DNA of 64,000 bases from positions 15,886,879 to 15,950,878 of the forward strand of contig NC_071329.1 of the NCBI RefSeq assembly GCF_010183535.1, in the 5' to 3' direction. Origin of the DNA: Caenorhabditis remanei. Its lineage: Eukaryota; Nematoda; Chromadorea; Rhabditida; Rhabditidae. The notes under the pieces were generated by a model, which was not told the DNA's origin, searched no databases, and saw nothing but the letters and a program-made list of their open reading frames with translations. The position numbers and the translations under genes were made by a program. Below are positions 10,735 to 23,329 of the stretch, piece after piece (the first letter of the stretch is position 1; each line of letters begins with the position of its first letter).

Positions 10735-11939
10735 ATGACTGCGCTTACGTATCTGTCGTTAAGATGTGTTTTAGAATACTTGGAGGCTAACAGAAGGTAA
10801 ATTCGCATGATCGAGTCGTGTTCTACATAGTCCCTTATCCCGTACCATTCCAGACTCCAAATAGCTGCTCGAAACCGTGCACTCTCTAGAATTGACAAAT
10901 CAGTGCCGTTCCACATCTCACTTCTTCGATTCACTGATGATGAGATTGAAGTTAACGATATTTCCTACACGTTCGGAGAACGACATTTTTTTGTTCCTGA
11001 AACACCAGAAAATATGCGAAAGAAAATCAAAAGATTAATGGACGATGGAGATATTTTGTTAGAAGATGACGATATTCTTAGGAGAGTTATTCACATAACC
11101 TATTCAACTGGTAATTTACGATTCAATGACAGAGACCTGCCAGACGGTGTGAAGAAAGGAGTGGCAATGAGACAGTTTGCATGTCATGTTTTAGAAGGAC
11201 GAAAGACAATAAAAATGACATATTTGAGAATCGACAACACGTTTGAAAAAGAGCTCCGTGTTCCAGAAAACCTGAAGCTCTATGTCCAAAAAGTTAGATC
11301 CTATGGAACTAACACGATTAATTTGGTCAATATTCTCGATTCACAGTGTCTCCCATTGGAGTCTTTTGAAACATCGGTTTGGTTTCCATCTTATTACCGG
11401 GAAAATCAAATTGTTGCAAATGCAAAAACTTTGATCCTGCATGGCGATGGTTTTGCCTCACAGATAATCGACTGGCATCCGACTCTGCTTACAGTCTCAA
11501 ATCAACACGTTGAAACGAAAGATATACGCTTGAAAGGAGCACAAATTCGTGAGATTGTCCAGAAATTTATGAACGATCCTGACTTCAAACCAATTGGAAG
11601 CTCGTATTCAGTGCAATATTTATATGATTTATCCATCGAAAAGTTGTTAAGGAAAACGAAGAATCGATTCAATGGAGTATTTGTGACATTAAAGGAGATT
11701 CCGAAGTGAGTTGTATTGAAAAGACATCCAAACAGTGAACCTTCATTTTCAGATGTCCACCGACCTCACAAGTTGTATGTGTACCGTTAAATTCGGATAA
11801 GGATCTCATTATGTATAGATACGCGGGGAGACAAGTAAATAGCCGCTGGATCAAGCTGGAATTAAGAGAAACTGGATCGTGTATTCCAAATGTCGAGGAT
11901 ACAACCCGTTTTAGAATTCCATGGCAATATTTATTGTAA
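10735..11939 (+). CDS. C2: DUF3557/F-box-C-like, subfamily C, 366 aa, inverted copy
   Basis: Exons 10735-10796, 10854-11705 and 11753-11939 (1101 nt, in frame). Exon 1 is one codon shorter than in C1 (the proline after MTA is gone). The core retains the GDILLEDDD box, CHVLEGRKTI, RVPENLKLYVQK, SQCLPLESFETS and RFNGVFV. The last exon carries a NSDKDLIMYRY box in place of SELIVY and a tail unlike that of C1, so the copy has diverged while staying open. A conventional AATAAA lies at 11957-11962. It forms the right arm of a head-to-head palindrome with C1. Confidence 0.85.
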
Positions 11940-12455
11940 TGCTTTGTGAAAACCATAATAAAGTTTGGGTTATGTTTTTAAAAAAAGTGTGGTTGTAATG
12001 TATTATTGGTACTATGAATAATATGTTTTTATGTTATGTATTATGCACTTTTGACCAGTGTTGAGAATTCCGACTCGCGACTTCCGAATAAAGAATGAAG
12101 CTTTTCCTCAGTGCGTCATTGTATTTTCGCAAATTTGAGACATTTTTTCCAAAATTTCCAAACAATTGCGAAAAATCTAATCCTGACTTCTGACTTCCGA
12201 AAAAAGACTTCCAGATAAAAAATTTCCCCTTCCCAACAGCTGTACTATTGTCATTTTGCACTTCCCAAAAACCGTCTTAGATGTGGTAAAACCGTAGACG
12301 TTTACAAGTGAACAATGCAAATAGTGGAGTCAAGGACAACGACAGATGTTGCGATTAGATCTCAGAGTCAAAGAGGATTAGGCCGCACGTAACGTAGCTC
12401 GTCTTCTCTATTTATTCAACATTGTCTTTCTATCGTCTTACTGTCGTCTCAATCA
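11940..12455. other. Spacer between C2 and A4
   Basis: It contains the C2 poly(A) signal, then an inverted copy of the 8.5-8.75 kb repeat segment (12040-12260), then the subfamily A upstream block in forward orientation (about 12240-12400) for A4. No additional ORF is supported. Confidence 0.6.
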
Positions 12456-13959
12456 ATGCCTCCAGGTTTAACCTATCCGAGTTTAAAATGCGTTTTCGAG
12501 TTCTTGGAAGCGAATAAAAGGTAAGTTTTGAACTGATTCAATACCATTAACAATTTTTCGTCAGAATCCACATCACATCTCGAAACTCAAATCTCAAAAC
12601 AATCGACAAATTGGTACCTCTACATTTGAAAATGCTACAAATCGATGGGTACTTAATTATGGTCAACAATGTTGCATACCGAGTGCTGGATGTAAATTTA
12701 TTAGGGAATGATTTTGGAAGAGTGTTTTATAAGCCACAGTATTGGATTCAAATTCCACGAGGATATTTTCCTATCTTTTATCAAAAAAATGGGACGGGAA
12801 ATACGAGTTATGAATATGAGAATCGACGAGGGAAAATATTCAGAAGAAGAGCTAACAAAGATTTCCGCAGTGTTACGTCTCATCTTGTGATCCGCCAGTT
12901 ATTAGAGTCACTGTTCGTGGGAAGAAGAGTGATAATTGTTGAAAAACTTGTGACTGGATGGCTGCAACCAGAATCTCAAAAACTCGAATTGAAATTTAAT
13001 GTTCTGGAAATGGAGTCGGAAGGATATGATTTGAAAGACTTTGTTCCACTAATCGACCCTAGAAGTTTTCCACTCAGGAAGTTGACTCAAAAACCGTATT
13101 CGTTTAGTTTTTTGGAACTTTCGCCAACAGCCAATCATCTAGTTATCAATAACTTTTTTACCAGCTCCTTCGATGCTATTAATTTTCTGAAATCTGTAAA
13201 CTGCAAATATATAGAGATTAAAGATATATTTTTCAACGAGAACTATATTTCGGATACAATTCAAATGATGTTGGAAAATCATCGAGACGTTGAGACATGC
13301 TATATGATAGACCTAGTGAGTGTAAGGGTAATAATTTTGAAAATTAAAATGACTTTTACAGTTTAAATGGACAAGTGAATATACAAGAAACTTAATGGAA
13401 AGAATCAAGGAACGATTTAAAGGAAGAGATGTGGATTTTATGGATGCTGACAAACGGTGAGTTCAAGAGTTCAAGAGTTCAAGAGAAAACAATTGGAAAT
13501 ACTTATATTATTATTTTGTGTTTCAGATCTACACTCACTTCTCAATACGTCTCTATTCCTATTGATTCTAGAACTGAACTCGCTGTCTACAGAAACGAGT
13601 CACTCAAAGAATGCCGAGAAATCGTTATAATGGAAGTGATTCTGACTGGACACTCTCGCAATGTTTTCCGTCTAGATTATTCGAAATCGGGTGAATCTTT
13701 TGTAAAGAAATATTCTCACGACGAATCCGAAGATGACAGATCGCCAGTCGGTGAGTCGAATGAAGACGAGCTGTCAGACAATGCATCATCTGACGGCGAA
13801 TTGTTTGAAGATGGATCAGTCGAGGATGAATCACGAGAAAACGAGTCGCCGGATGATCTCAAAAAAACAGCATCTGAAAAGTTCAAAATGCCAATAACTT
13901 CTCTTCCAATCACGTATATTTTGATTGTTGTTCTGTTTGCCTGGTTCTTTTTCCTTTAA
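12456..13959 (+). CDS. A4: DUF3557-like with acidic linker and C-terminal anchor, 447 aa
   Basis: Clearest example of the subfamily A structure: exons 12456-12520, 12565-13315, 13362-13456 and 13527-13959 (1344 nt, in frame). Domain order in residues: family N-terminus 1-60; core to about 300; SRTELAVY at 318-325; an Asp/Glu/Ser-rich stretch at about 366-415; a hydrophobic C-terminus at about 430-447 (PITYILIVVLFAWFFFL). The predicted topology is tail-anchored. The acidic stretch has many potential phosphorylation serines. It is the only subfamily A gene on the plus strand and belongs to the inverted C-A block. Confidence 0.88.
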
Positions 13960-14167
13960 TTTACATTCATCATCAACTGAACTTGTTGAGAATGAAATTG
14001 TGTTAATATTCAAATCATCTAGACTGGTGGATATGTTTGAGTAGACAAAAAGCTTAACCCCGAATTCTTGAGTCGTTTGAAAGAGGCTTTCCCTTGTAAA
14101 TCATCTGCATATTTCACCAAAACATTCCTTTTTTATTACAATCAATCATTCACCAATTATCAAAATA

Positions 14168-15849
14168 TCAAATAATAAGATTATACAAATTCAACGCGGC
14201 TCCCAATGAGTTCAGAACTCCAGACATCGACATACTCCACTCCAATGATGTTGCGGATCCACGTGGCATCATTTCCAGTTTGATGTCTTGAGAACCATAT
14301 TTTGAGATTAATACATATGCCAGAAGTTCCGAGTTAGAAGACGTTGGAAATGAGATGCATTTGTAGTTGGGGTCCAGTCTGGAAGAAGAGAATTGGAATA
14401 CAGCATCGGTTATGGACTTTGGCCGTTTTCAGTTAAAATTTTCCATCTTTGAGAGTGTGTCATGGTAATTCTGATTGTCACACCCAATAGGTTTTTAATG
14501 AATCATACAAATTAAAAATAGAGCTTCATTTTTGTAGTTGATAACTTTTTTGTACGGACAGTCCCTAACAAGCTACGTATCGACAAATAATTTCTCCCTC
14601 AAATCGACCAATTTCAGTGTAAAATAATGCGAATTTTGAGCTGTCCCCTTAAAATGAAAATAACTCTCTAGGAAATGCCCGTATAAAAAAGTTGTCAACT
14701 ACAAAAATTTAGCTCTACCTTTGTTCTGTATAGTTCATTAAAAACTTACTGGGTATGACAATTAGTATTACCATGACACACTCTCAAACGTGGACAATTT
14801 CAACTGAAAACGGCCACAGTCCATAACCGGTACTGTAAGATTTTAATCAATAAAACGCACTTCTCGTCCGGTTTATCCAACGGCCTATTCAACTTTACAT
14901 ACTTCCCATTGAATCTCTTTTTGACCGTATCCAACGCTTTCATTGTCATTTCTTTTCTCACGCAAAACGTGAAAGTCGATCCAATATCTCGAGGACTCTT
15001 GACCCAATTATCAAATAGATCAATTATATTATCTTCTTCCATATCTAACTGCACAGTTACTGTCTTGTTCTCCAATTTCCATAATCCTTCGTAGATCTCA
15101 TCCATAAACTCTTCATCTATGTATTCATTTGAGATAAACAGCTTCTTTGCACTTTTCAGCACAGTGTTCTCGAGCATTCTCGATCGCTCTATTGAAGTGA
15201 AGATGTCTTGAAGTGGATAACTCATCGGATCCACTATTTCCAAAATACTTTCGAAATTTCCACATTGTATATCGAGTGCACTTGTTATGACTTTGAAACC
15301 TTCTGGTAGACGAATAACGGATTCGCCGTAAAACTCGAATGCCAATGTTTTTGCTCTGATCTTCGCGCGATCTCCCAATAGAAAACATGTCATCTTCTTC
15401 TCTGCCTCGTGGATTTTCCAGTCAGATGGAAGACGTCTGCTGTGGATCTCATCGGAATCGATTTCAAACAGAATTTCCAGATATTTCGACTCCCACGGCT
15501 TATTTGAAAGTGATCCTGTTTGAATATCTCCTGGAGTCAATCGACACTCTTCCGATTTATCTCGTTCGTATCGTTCGTCGGATGCGTTGATTTTGTCGTA
15601 ATTCACACAGAGTCGATAGCAGATATTGTTGAGTCGGATTGCATTGTCGTCGAAAGACAGAAAATCCGGATGCAATGGTATGGCCTTCTCAATGTCGCGG
15701 ATAACCGGGCAGCGGGAGGCAAGACGGATTCTGAAAGGAAATGAGATTTCTATAAAAACTTAGCCAAAATAGCATAGATACGACCTTGAATTACCCTCCA
15801 TGTGCTCCAAAACACATCTCAAACTCGGGTAAGACAGTCCGTCGTCCAT
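14168..15849 (-). CDS. B2: DUF3557/F-box-C-like, subfamily B, 381 aa
   Basis: Exons on the minus strand: 15849-15785, 15730-14861 and 14378-14168 (1146 nt, in frame). It keeps LSYPSLRCVLEHMEGNSR, SRCPVIRDIEKAIPLH, TPGDIQ, LLGDRAKIRAK, LPEGFKV, YPLQD and KRFNGKYVKL. The last exon ends with the same PRGSATSLEWSMSMSG-type sequence as B1 and B3. Oddities: the intron 1 donor is GTCGTA, weaker than the usual GTAAG/GTGAG, and intron 2 is enlarged by a Tc1-like MITE. Divergence from B1/B3 is much greater than between those two. Confidence 0.8.
14399..14837. mobile_element. Tc1-like palindromic MITE in B2 intron 2
   Basis: A long palindrome starting TACAGCATCGG and ending CCGGTACTGTA, bounded by TA. 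Inner arms match the copy at 25692-26147 (AGTTGATAACTTTTTTGTAC against its complement, and GAGAGTGTGTCATGGTAATT at both ends). It fills nearly all of B2 intron 2. Confidence 0.75.
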
Positions 15850-16306
15850 TGTTACAGGTGCAGAAGGTGAAAAATAAGCAAAATGTTGAGATTTTCCGCT
15901 GCGAAATGTGCGAAAACTGCACTGTTCATGATTAGACTGTAAAATTCTAAAATCTCAATTTTCAGATAAAATTTGTCAAAAACCCTATGTTTTCAGTAAG
16001 AACAAGTTTAAAAACGACATAAAATGGGGTTTTTGTAATAAAAAAGAAAAAATAGGACGTTTTGTAATGAAAAAAATGAAAAATCATCCAAAAATCTTGA
16101 ATTTTCAGATTCATTTCAGTAAAAAACTGCATATTTTTTATCTGGAAAATTGTAAATTATGAGGTGGCGTATTACAAAATGCACTACGCAGCAGACCAGG
16201 TTTCAACCATTTGCCTGGAATCTCAAAAATATCAATAAAAATGAAACCTATCATTCTTAAAATTGCTTCCTTTATTACAATCAATCATTCACCAATAATC
16301 AAAATA
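15850..16306. other. Spacer: B2 upstream region and B3 3' flank
   Basis: AT-rich non-coding sequence with several oligo(A)/oligo(T) tracts (such as AAAAATGAAAAATCATCC). A minus-strand AATAAA just below 16280 could serve B3. No ORF or repeat that I recognise. Confidence 0.5.
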
Positions 16307-17807
16307 TCAAATAATAAGATTATACAAATTCAACGCGGCTCCCAATGAGTTCAGAACTCCAGACATCGACATACTCCACTCCAATGATGTAGTGGATCCA
16401 CGTGGCATCATTTCCAGTTTTAAATAGTAAGGATCTTCATCGGCGCCGTAGATTCCATATGCCACGAGTTCCGAGTTCGGAAAAATTGGAAATGAGATGC
16501 ATTTGGTTTCAGGGATCATTCTGGAAGATAGGAGGTAAATGGTATAAGTAAAGGGTAATACTTACTTTTCATCCGGCTCATTCAACTTCACATACTTCCC
16601 ATTGAATCTTCTTTTAGCTTCATCCAACCGTTGATTCATCCAGAATGACGAAAAGAATGAAGACATAAACATCGTTCCGATATCTCGTTGATTGCTGGTC
16701 CAAGCACCAAAAAGTTCCATGATTTGTTCACCATTCATCTGGCACTCAATCTGATACACACTTTTGTTTTCCACGTTCCGTAATCCTTCAAAGAACTCGA
16801 CACTTGAATACTCATCAGACATTCCGTATGTGACTTTCAGCACTTTTGCACTTTTCACTACAGGGTGTTCGAGCAATTCCGGTCGGGAAACAGTCATTTT
16901 GAGTTCTTGAAGTGGGAAACTTGACGGATCCACCAGTCCCAAAATGCTCTCAAAGTTACCCGAGACACAAAGTGCACTCGTTTTGACTTTGAAACCGACT
17001 GGTAGACGAAGGATTGGATCACCGTAGATATAGAACTCGAAGGTTTTTGCTCTGATCTTTTTCCGACGTCCTAGTAGATCACATGCCAGTTTTTTTTCTG
17101 CCACGTGGGGTTTCATGTCAAGACGTCGGTGAAGGGCAGTATCGGAACCAGCACCAAACCGGATTTCCAGATATTCAGACATCCATGGCTGATTTTGAGC
17201 TTTTCCAAATTGAACATCTCCTGGAGTCAATCGATATTCTTCCGGTTTATCTCGTTCGTATCGTTCATTTGTGTCGTTGATTTTGTCGTAACGGAATAGA
17301 AGTTGATAGGAGATATTGTTGACTTGGATTTCATTGCACTTGATATACAGACAATCCAGATGAAGTGGAATCGCCTTTTCGATGTTGTGGAGAACCGGGC
17401 AGCGGGAGGAAAGATGCATTCTGAAAACAAAATAATATGATGACCATTGAGAGGGTGTTACGGTATCACAGATTGTCCCTCAAAGTAACATTTTTAGTGG
17501 ATCATAATGAACAAAGGTATAGCTAAATTTTTATAGTTGTCAACGTTTTTGTACAGACCCTTCCTAACAAGTTACATATCGACAAAGTAATTTCTCCCTC
17601 AAATAGACCCATTTCGGTGCGTATTTCGAGCTATTGTCTTAAAATGACCATAACTCTCTAGAGAATGTATCAACTCACAAAAAAAAGTAAAACTAAAGAG
17701 CAGCGTGGTGCAGCCTAGTAGCTCAAAATTATTGAAACTCACCTTGTATTAGCCTCCATGTGCTCCAAAACACATCTGAAACTTGGGTAAGACAGTCCGT
17801 CGAACAT
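16307..17807 (-). CDS. B3: DUF3557/F-box-C-like, subfamily B, 377 aa
   Basis: Exons on the minus strand: 17807-17743, 17420-16566 and 16520-16307 (1134 nt, in frame), identical in exon sizes to B1. The sequence is nearly the same as B1 along its length, with a handful of substitutions (for example LEWSMSMSG here and LELSMSMSG in B1). Intron 1 (17421-17742) contains the same decayed MITE as B1. Together with A5 downstream it forms a copy of the B1-A1 block. Confidence 0.87.
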
Positions 17808-18120
17808 TCTTACAGGTACAGGGAATACAGAATAAAGAATTGTGTTTTATTAGAATAAAACAAATTGTGTGTTGAGACGAGTCGTGTTTTTTTCCCGCCG
17901 GAAAGGTCTCCGCGTAATGTAGGTCTAGAATAATTTCTAAATTGTCAGAGATCAAATCCTAATTTTTTTTGACAAATTGGTAAGAAATTGCGCGTTTCTC
18001 TGTATTTTTTTGGTTAAGTTTTTTTGCAGGACACGCGGTCTGTCAAACAACCACAGTTTAGATGATTTGAATGTTAACACAATTTCATTAATAAAAAATT
18101 CAGTTGATAAGAAATGAAAG
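17808..18120. other. Spacer between B3 and A5
   Basis: A duplicate of 1553-2061 with a deletion of roughly 200 bp. It holds the B3 promoter region and the A5 3' flank. No gene. Confidence 0.5.
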
Positions 18121-19512
18121 TCAGTAGAAAAAGAACCACGCAAACAGAACAACAATCAAAATATACTTGATTGGAAGAGAAATTATTGGCATTTTGAACT
18201 TTTCAGATGCTGTTTTTTTGAGATCAAAAGATTCACCCGATTTTGAATAATCTAGACAGAAAACTTTGGGAGAATGTCCAGTCAGAATCACTTCCATTAT
18301 AATAATTTCTTCAAATTCCTTAAGTGACTCGTTTCTGTAGACAGCGAGTTCAGTTCTAGAGTCTATTGGAATGGAGACATATTGAGAAGTGAGCGTCGAT
18401 CTGAAACATAAAATAATAATATATTCGTATTTATTTGTTTTTGTTTGAACTCTTGAACTTTTAAACTCACCGTTTGTCAGCATTAATAAAATCCACATAT
18501 CTTCCATTGAATCGTTCCTTGATTCTTTCCATTAAGTTTCTTCTTGTATATTCACTTGTATATATAATCTTTAAAATTTAGTGTAATTTTCAAATGTTAT
18601 GATCCTAACACTCACCGTGTCTATCATGTAACATGTCTCAACGTCTCGATGATTTTCCAACATCATTTGAATTGTATCCAAAATATAATTCTGGTTGAAA
18701 AGATGATCTTTAATCTCTATATACTTGCAGTTCAGAGATTTCAGAATATTAACAGCATTGGATAAGTTGGGAAAAAACTCTTTGATAACTAGATGACTGG
18801 CAGTTCGGACTTCAGGATGTTCAAAAAGAGTGTACAAACTTGGTTTCTGAGTAAACTTCTTGAGTGGAAAACTGGTAGGGTCAATAAGTGGAACAAAGCC
18901 TTTTAAATCATATCCATCAGACTCTATTTCTAGAATATTAAACTTCAATTCAAGTTTTTTAGATAGTGGCAGCAGCCGTCCAGTCACAAGTTTCTCCACA
19001 ATAATTACTCTTCTTCCAACGAACAGTGACTCTAATAACCTGAGAATTAAGAAATGAAACGTGTTGACGTTTTTCAATTTTTCACTATGGTAATCTTTGC
19101 AAATTCTTCTTCTGAATATTTTCCCTCGTCGATTCTCATATTCATATTTCATATTTCCAGTCCCATTTTTCTGGTAAAAGATAGGGAAGTACCCTCGTGG
19201 AATTTGCCTCCCATACTGTAGGTTAGAATAAAATCTTTCAAAATCATTCCCAAAAGAATCTTCCGGTTCGTTTACATCTAGCACTCGGTATGCAACATAG
19301 TTGACCATAATTAAGTACCCATCGATTTGAACCATTTTCAAACGCAAGGGCACCAATTTGTCGAGTGTTTTGAGTTTCGAGTTTCGAGATGTGATATGGA
19401 TTCTGACAAGAAATTGTTAACGGTATTGTATTCCTTTCAAAACTTACCTTTTATTCGCTTCCAGAAACTCGAAAACGCATTTTAAACTTGGATAGGTTAA
19501 ACCTGGAGGCAT
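18121..19512 (-). CDS. A5: DUF3557-like, membrane anchor kept, acidic linker deleted, 409 aa
   Basis: Exons on the minus strand: 19512-19448, 19402-18616, 18568-18471 and 18400-18121 (1230 nt, in frame). The core and the SRTELAVY box match A1-A4, and exon 2 shares the insertion seen in A1. In the last exon the acidic linker is removed cleanly: the sequence passes from SKSGESFD straight to LKKTASEKFK and the hydrophobic tail. The deletion keeps the frame, so the gene is probably functional with a much shorter spacer to the membrane. Confidence 0.85.
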
Positions 19513-20149
19513 TGATTGAGAAGACAGTAAGACGGTAGAAAGACAATGTTGAATAAATAGAGAAGACGAGCTACGTTACGTGCAGCCTAATCCTTTGTGA
19601 CTCTGAGATCTAATCGCACCATCTGTCGTTGTCCTTGACTCCAATATTTGCATTGTTCACTTGTAAACGTCTACGGTTTTACCACATCTAGGACGGTTTT
19701 TGGGAAGTAAAAAATGACGGTTGTTGGGAAGGGAAAATGTCATACGTGGAAGTCGAGAGTGAATTTTTTTATAAGGAAGTTGGAATTCGAAAGTCAGAAT
19801 TAGATTTTTCTCAAATGTTTGGAAATTTTAGAAAAAATTGTCTGAAATTCGCAAGGAAAAGCTCACCAGCAAACCGTTCAAGCCATTTTTTCTTGTTGTT
19901 TGTGAATGTTCCTACTCGGAAATTGTGCTGTTTCCAAATGACGGAAACCGGAAGCAAAACTTTTTGTCCGGAAGTTGGGAGTCGAAATTTTCCACCTACA
20001 AAGTACATAATACCCAAAATAACACACTTCGAATACATAAACAGCAAAACTTTATTACGGTTATCACATAACATTACAATAAATTATACCATGGAATTTA
20101 AAAACAGCATTTGAAATATACGATAAAACGCACAACATGTACTTAATTA
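19513..20149. other. Spacer: A5 upstream block and C3 3' flank
   Basis: Contains the subfamily A upstream block (about 19590-19715) and a copy of the segment also at 8.5-8.8 kb (TGGAAGTCGAGAGTGAATTT). A 125-codon open frame at 19737-20114 covers this repeated segment; I regard it as non-coding because the copies at 8.5 and 12.1 kb are broken in different places. Confidence 0.5.
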
Positions 20150-21367
20150 TTATTTAAGCCACTCAAGAATTCTCAAGTTTCTTCTCTTTTCAACTTTTGG
20201 AGTCGATGATCCAATAGGCAATACTTCCAGCTTCAGTAGATTCCTTGAACAGTTCTTTTTCTTTTCTGGAACTTTGAATGCGTATACAATGAGTTCAGAC
20301 TCCGAATTCATGGGGACACGGACCACATCGGATACTGGTTGGGGACTGAAAATATAATATGACTTTTTGTAATTTTTAGTAAATAATTTATAGTAAATAA
20401 CTCACTTTTTACTCTCCTGTAAAACTACCAATGTCCCATTAAATTTATTTTTGATTTTCCTCATCAAATTAGAAACATCGAATTTGCCAGAACATTCCAA
20501 GTCAAGTGTCCTTTCGATTGAGTGACCATTATCCGCAACTTTCCGAATAATCGCTCTGATTTGTCTTCCCGAAAAACAGAGATTTCTCGTTTCCACGTTT
20601 CGATGCTTTTCAAGTTTCAGAAGGATTTCATACCATTGAGTTATAGAATGGTTGAAAGTCAAGCCATTGAGAATTAGCTTCTGGGAAGACTGAATCACAT
20701 CGTTATCCTGATAAGATCGGAACCACAGCGATGTCTCAATGGATTCTAGTGGAAGACATTCCGGATCCAAGATCTGAGAAATGGCATTAAGATCATTCAC
20801 ATAAGCTCGAAGACTTCTGACATGCAGTTTCAGATTCTTGGGGATTCGCAGCACTTTTTCGTATCGATTATCGATTTTTAACGTTGCCACGTTTACACGT
20901 TTTCGTCCTTCCAACACAGAACATGCCAACTGTCTCATTGCCATTTCTTTAGTCACATTTTCAGCGAGTACTTTAGTAAAACCACCGTAACGAGAAGAAT
21001 AAGTTAGACGGACGACTTTGAAAGATCGCAGAACACTTTCCGTTCCCAAAATGATATCTCCGCCTTCTAATCTTTTTTTCAGACTATTCAGATTCTCTTC
21101 TTTGGTTTCTCGAGCATATGAGGAGTCTAGTGAGAACTTGTACGTTATATCATTGACTTTGATCTCAGAATCTTCAAATCTGAGAAGTGATAAGTGGAGA
21201 GGCACGGTTTTATCGATCCGGGAGATCGTTGAACTTCTGGCGGAAAGTCGAAATCTGAAAAAGGGGAAAATGAATCTATGATCCGAATGTCACTATGCTT
21301 ACCTTTTGTTAGCTTCCAAACTTTCCAAAACACATTTTAGCGACGGATACGTGAGCGGCACACTCAT
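20150..21367 (-). CDS. C3: DUF3557/F-box-C-like, subfamily C, 369 aa
   Basis: Exons on the minus strand: 21367-21303, 21254-20406 and 20345-20150 (1110 nt, in frame), the same sizes as C1. Differences from C1 are few and mostly conservative (MSVPLTYPS at the start, KECSGKF near the end of exon 2). The intron positions and the downstream AATAAA region are also duplicated. Part of the A5-C3 block copied from or to A3-C1. Confidence 0.87.
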
Positions 21368-21967
21368 CTAACGACTAGAGGACGACGGGAGGAAGAGTAC
21401 GAGGACAAGAACGAGATAAGATGACGTGGCAACCCAGGTTGAGCAAATATCTGTTCTCTGGTTGTTAGTTTTTGGGAATAGCATTTATGAGGTGTATTTA
21501 GGTCACAGACATTAATCGTACCATAGGAAATCGAAAAATAAGACCAAACTCGCTATCTTTGGTCAGGAAATATCGGAAAGTCAAGAACAAGTTAGTGAGC
21601 ATTTAGAGCCTTAGAGATTTAGAACCACACTTGTCTCAGATATCGTGAAAGACATGATTCCCGTCATGTAGCTTTTAGGACGGCACGTTTCATACAACGG
21701 CGCTCTACCATCACCGAAGAAAATTGTGTGCGAAATTGAGAGACTCAGAGAAAAAAAGACATTTTCAAGGGCGTTTCGGTGGAGCACAGTTGAAAGAACT
21801 GTGCCGAGCTATTACTAGATTCTTCAAAAAGATAAGCTTTCTATAAATTTTGTCATAGGTACTTTCGGCTACATGGATTTTGTATCTTTGCACGGGTAAA
21901 AAGAAAAAGTTTGATACGTCAATAGACAACTTTATTCGAAGATTCAATGTTATATGAAAATAGTAAA
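21368..21967. other. Spacer with repeat fragments between C3 and H1
   Basis: Left part (21370-21640) duplicates the C1 promoter arm. From about 21680 to 21960 are pieces of inverted-repeat elements, including GGAGCACAGTTGAAAG and ACAATTTTCTTCGGTGATGG-like sequence on the minus strand that recurs in E intron 2 (37250-37375) and near 24510. No gene. Confidence 0.5.
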
Positions 21968-23182
21968 TTAAGAAAACCAAGGAAGTCCTAAGAACTTTTT
22001 CTTCTCAATCGGAACACATAATCCAATATTAAATACTTGCAATCGTAGATAGATAGCCACATTTTTATTCCAATTCTTTTCATATTGAAATCCGTGGACA
22101 ATGAGTTCAGTATCGGAATCCAAAGAAATTGATACTATGTTGGAGAAAATTGCAATGCTGAATATGGAAGAAGGTGGTTTTTTAAGTTAACTTTAATTTC
22201 ACTCACGTCTTCAGTTCATCCTTGAAGTTGACAACATTTCCACTGAATCTTTTCTTGACTTTTTTCATCAATTTTTCCAGAAACTGTTCTCCTTTGCAGT
22301 CTAATTCTATCCGAGTAGTTTTTCGATTAACTCCACTTTCTATCATATTTCTTATGATAGATAGGACTTCTGATTCAGAAAAAAAGATCTTTCTCATAGT
22401 CACAAATGGATTCTTGATTTTCGAAAGAGTCGCAAGCCAATATTCTGTCGAGTTATTGGTAGCATATACTAATAGTTTCTTGGGTGATTGTAGGAATGAG
22501 TCCTCTAAATACTCTTCCTTCCATGATTTCACCAGGATGAATGCCAATGGGAAGCAAGATGGATCCACAATGGGTTTTAGAAGTCTTACATCGTTTTTAG
22601 CAGCTTGTAGTCCCCGAACTCGGAATTGAATGTTTTGTGGCAGTCTGAGAACTTTTTGAGAGCAATTCCAAATATTCAATTCACCAACTATTATATCTTT
22701 CCTCTGTTCCAAAATATAATTCGATAGGGTTTTTAATGCATCACTTGCAGTGACGTTTTCTGGAAGACGTCTCGTATATCTTTGTCGGCTAGAGTTATAG
22801 TCATCGGAATATTTTAAATATTTAAGTTGCTCTACTTTGATTATTCTCTCATCATTTGTGTAATCCAATAGAATGTCTCCTGGTGTCAGTGAATCCTGAA
22901 TTCTCCGACGAGCTTGCTCTTCTGTCTCGCGTACGTTAATTGAATCAAAAAAGAAAATTATCCGGTTCAAACTAATTGCATTGTCCGAAAAGTGTAAATG
23001 ATTAATACGAAGTGGAACTGTTTTGTCGATTCGAGATATGACGGAGCATCGGGCGGAAATACGAAATCTGGAACAGTTGAGAAAAATTTCATACCAAATA
23101 TCTTCATCAAAACTCACTTCTTGCTGGCTTCCAAATTCTCTAAAACAACTCTCAACGATGGATAAGACAGCCCTTGTAGCAT
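21968..23182 (-). CDS. H1: DUF3557/F-box-C-like, subfamily H, 371 aa
   Basis: Exons on the minus strand: 23182-23118, 23067-22207 and 22157-21968 (1116 nt, in frame). Exon 1: MLQGLSYPSLRVVLENLEASKK, with Lys in place of the usual final Arg. Core: ARCSVISRIDKTVPLRINHL, SLTPGDILL, RLPENVTASDALKTL, a LEQRKDIIVGELNI block, RLPQNIQFRVRGLQ, DPSCFPLAFI and KRFSGNVV. The last exon has SLDSDTELIVHGF and a PIEKKKFLGLPWFS end. No membrane segment. It is the intact parent type for the broken copies H2 and H3. Confidence 0.85.
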
Positions 23183-23329
23183 CACTCAATAAACGTGAAG
23201 GACGATAGAGATGGACTGTCTGCTATTGTGATGAATCCTCTCTCCCACCTCATTTGGATTATCTACAGCCAGCGTAAAGGACCATCTGATGACAGGTGAT
23301 GACAGATGTATTTGTTATTTGGTCAGTCA

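Noticed and set aside
19737..20114. 125-codon plus-strand ORF
   Set aside because: It covers a repeated spacer segment whose other copies (8.5 and 12.1 kb) are broken in different positions, so no coding conservation.
22222..22629. 135-codon plus-strand ORF
   Set aside because: Antisense to H1 exon 2; no independent support.
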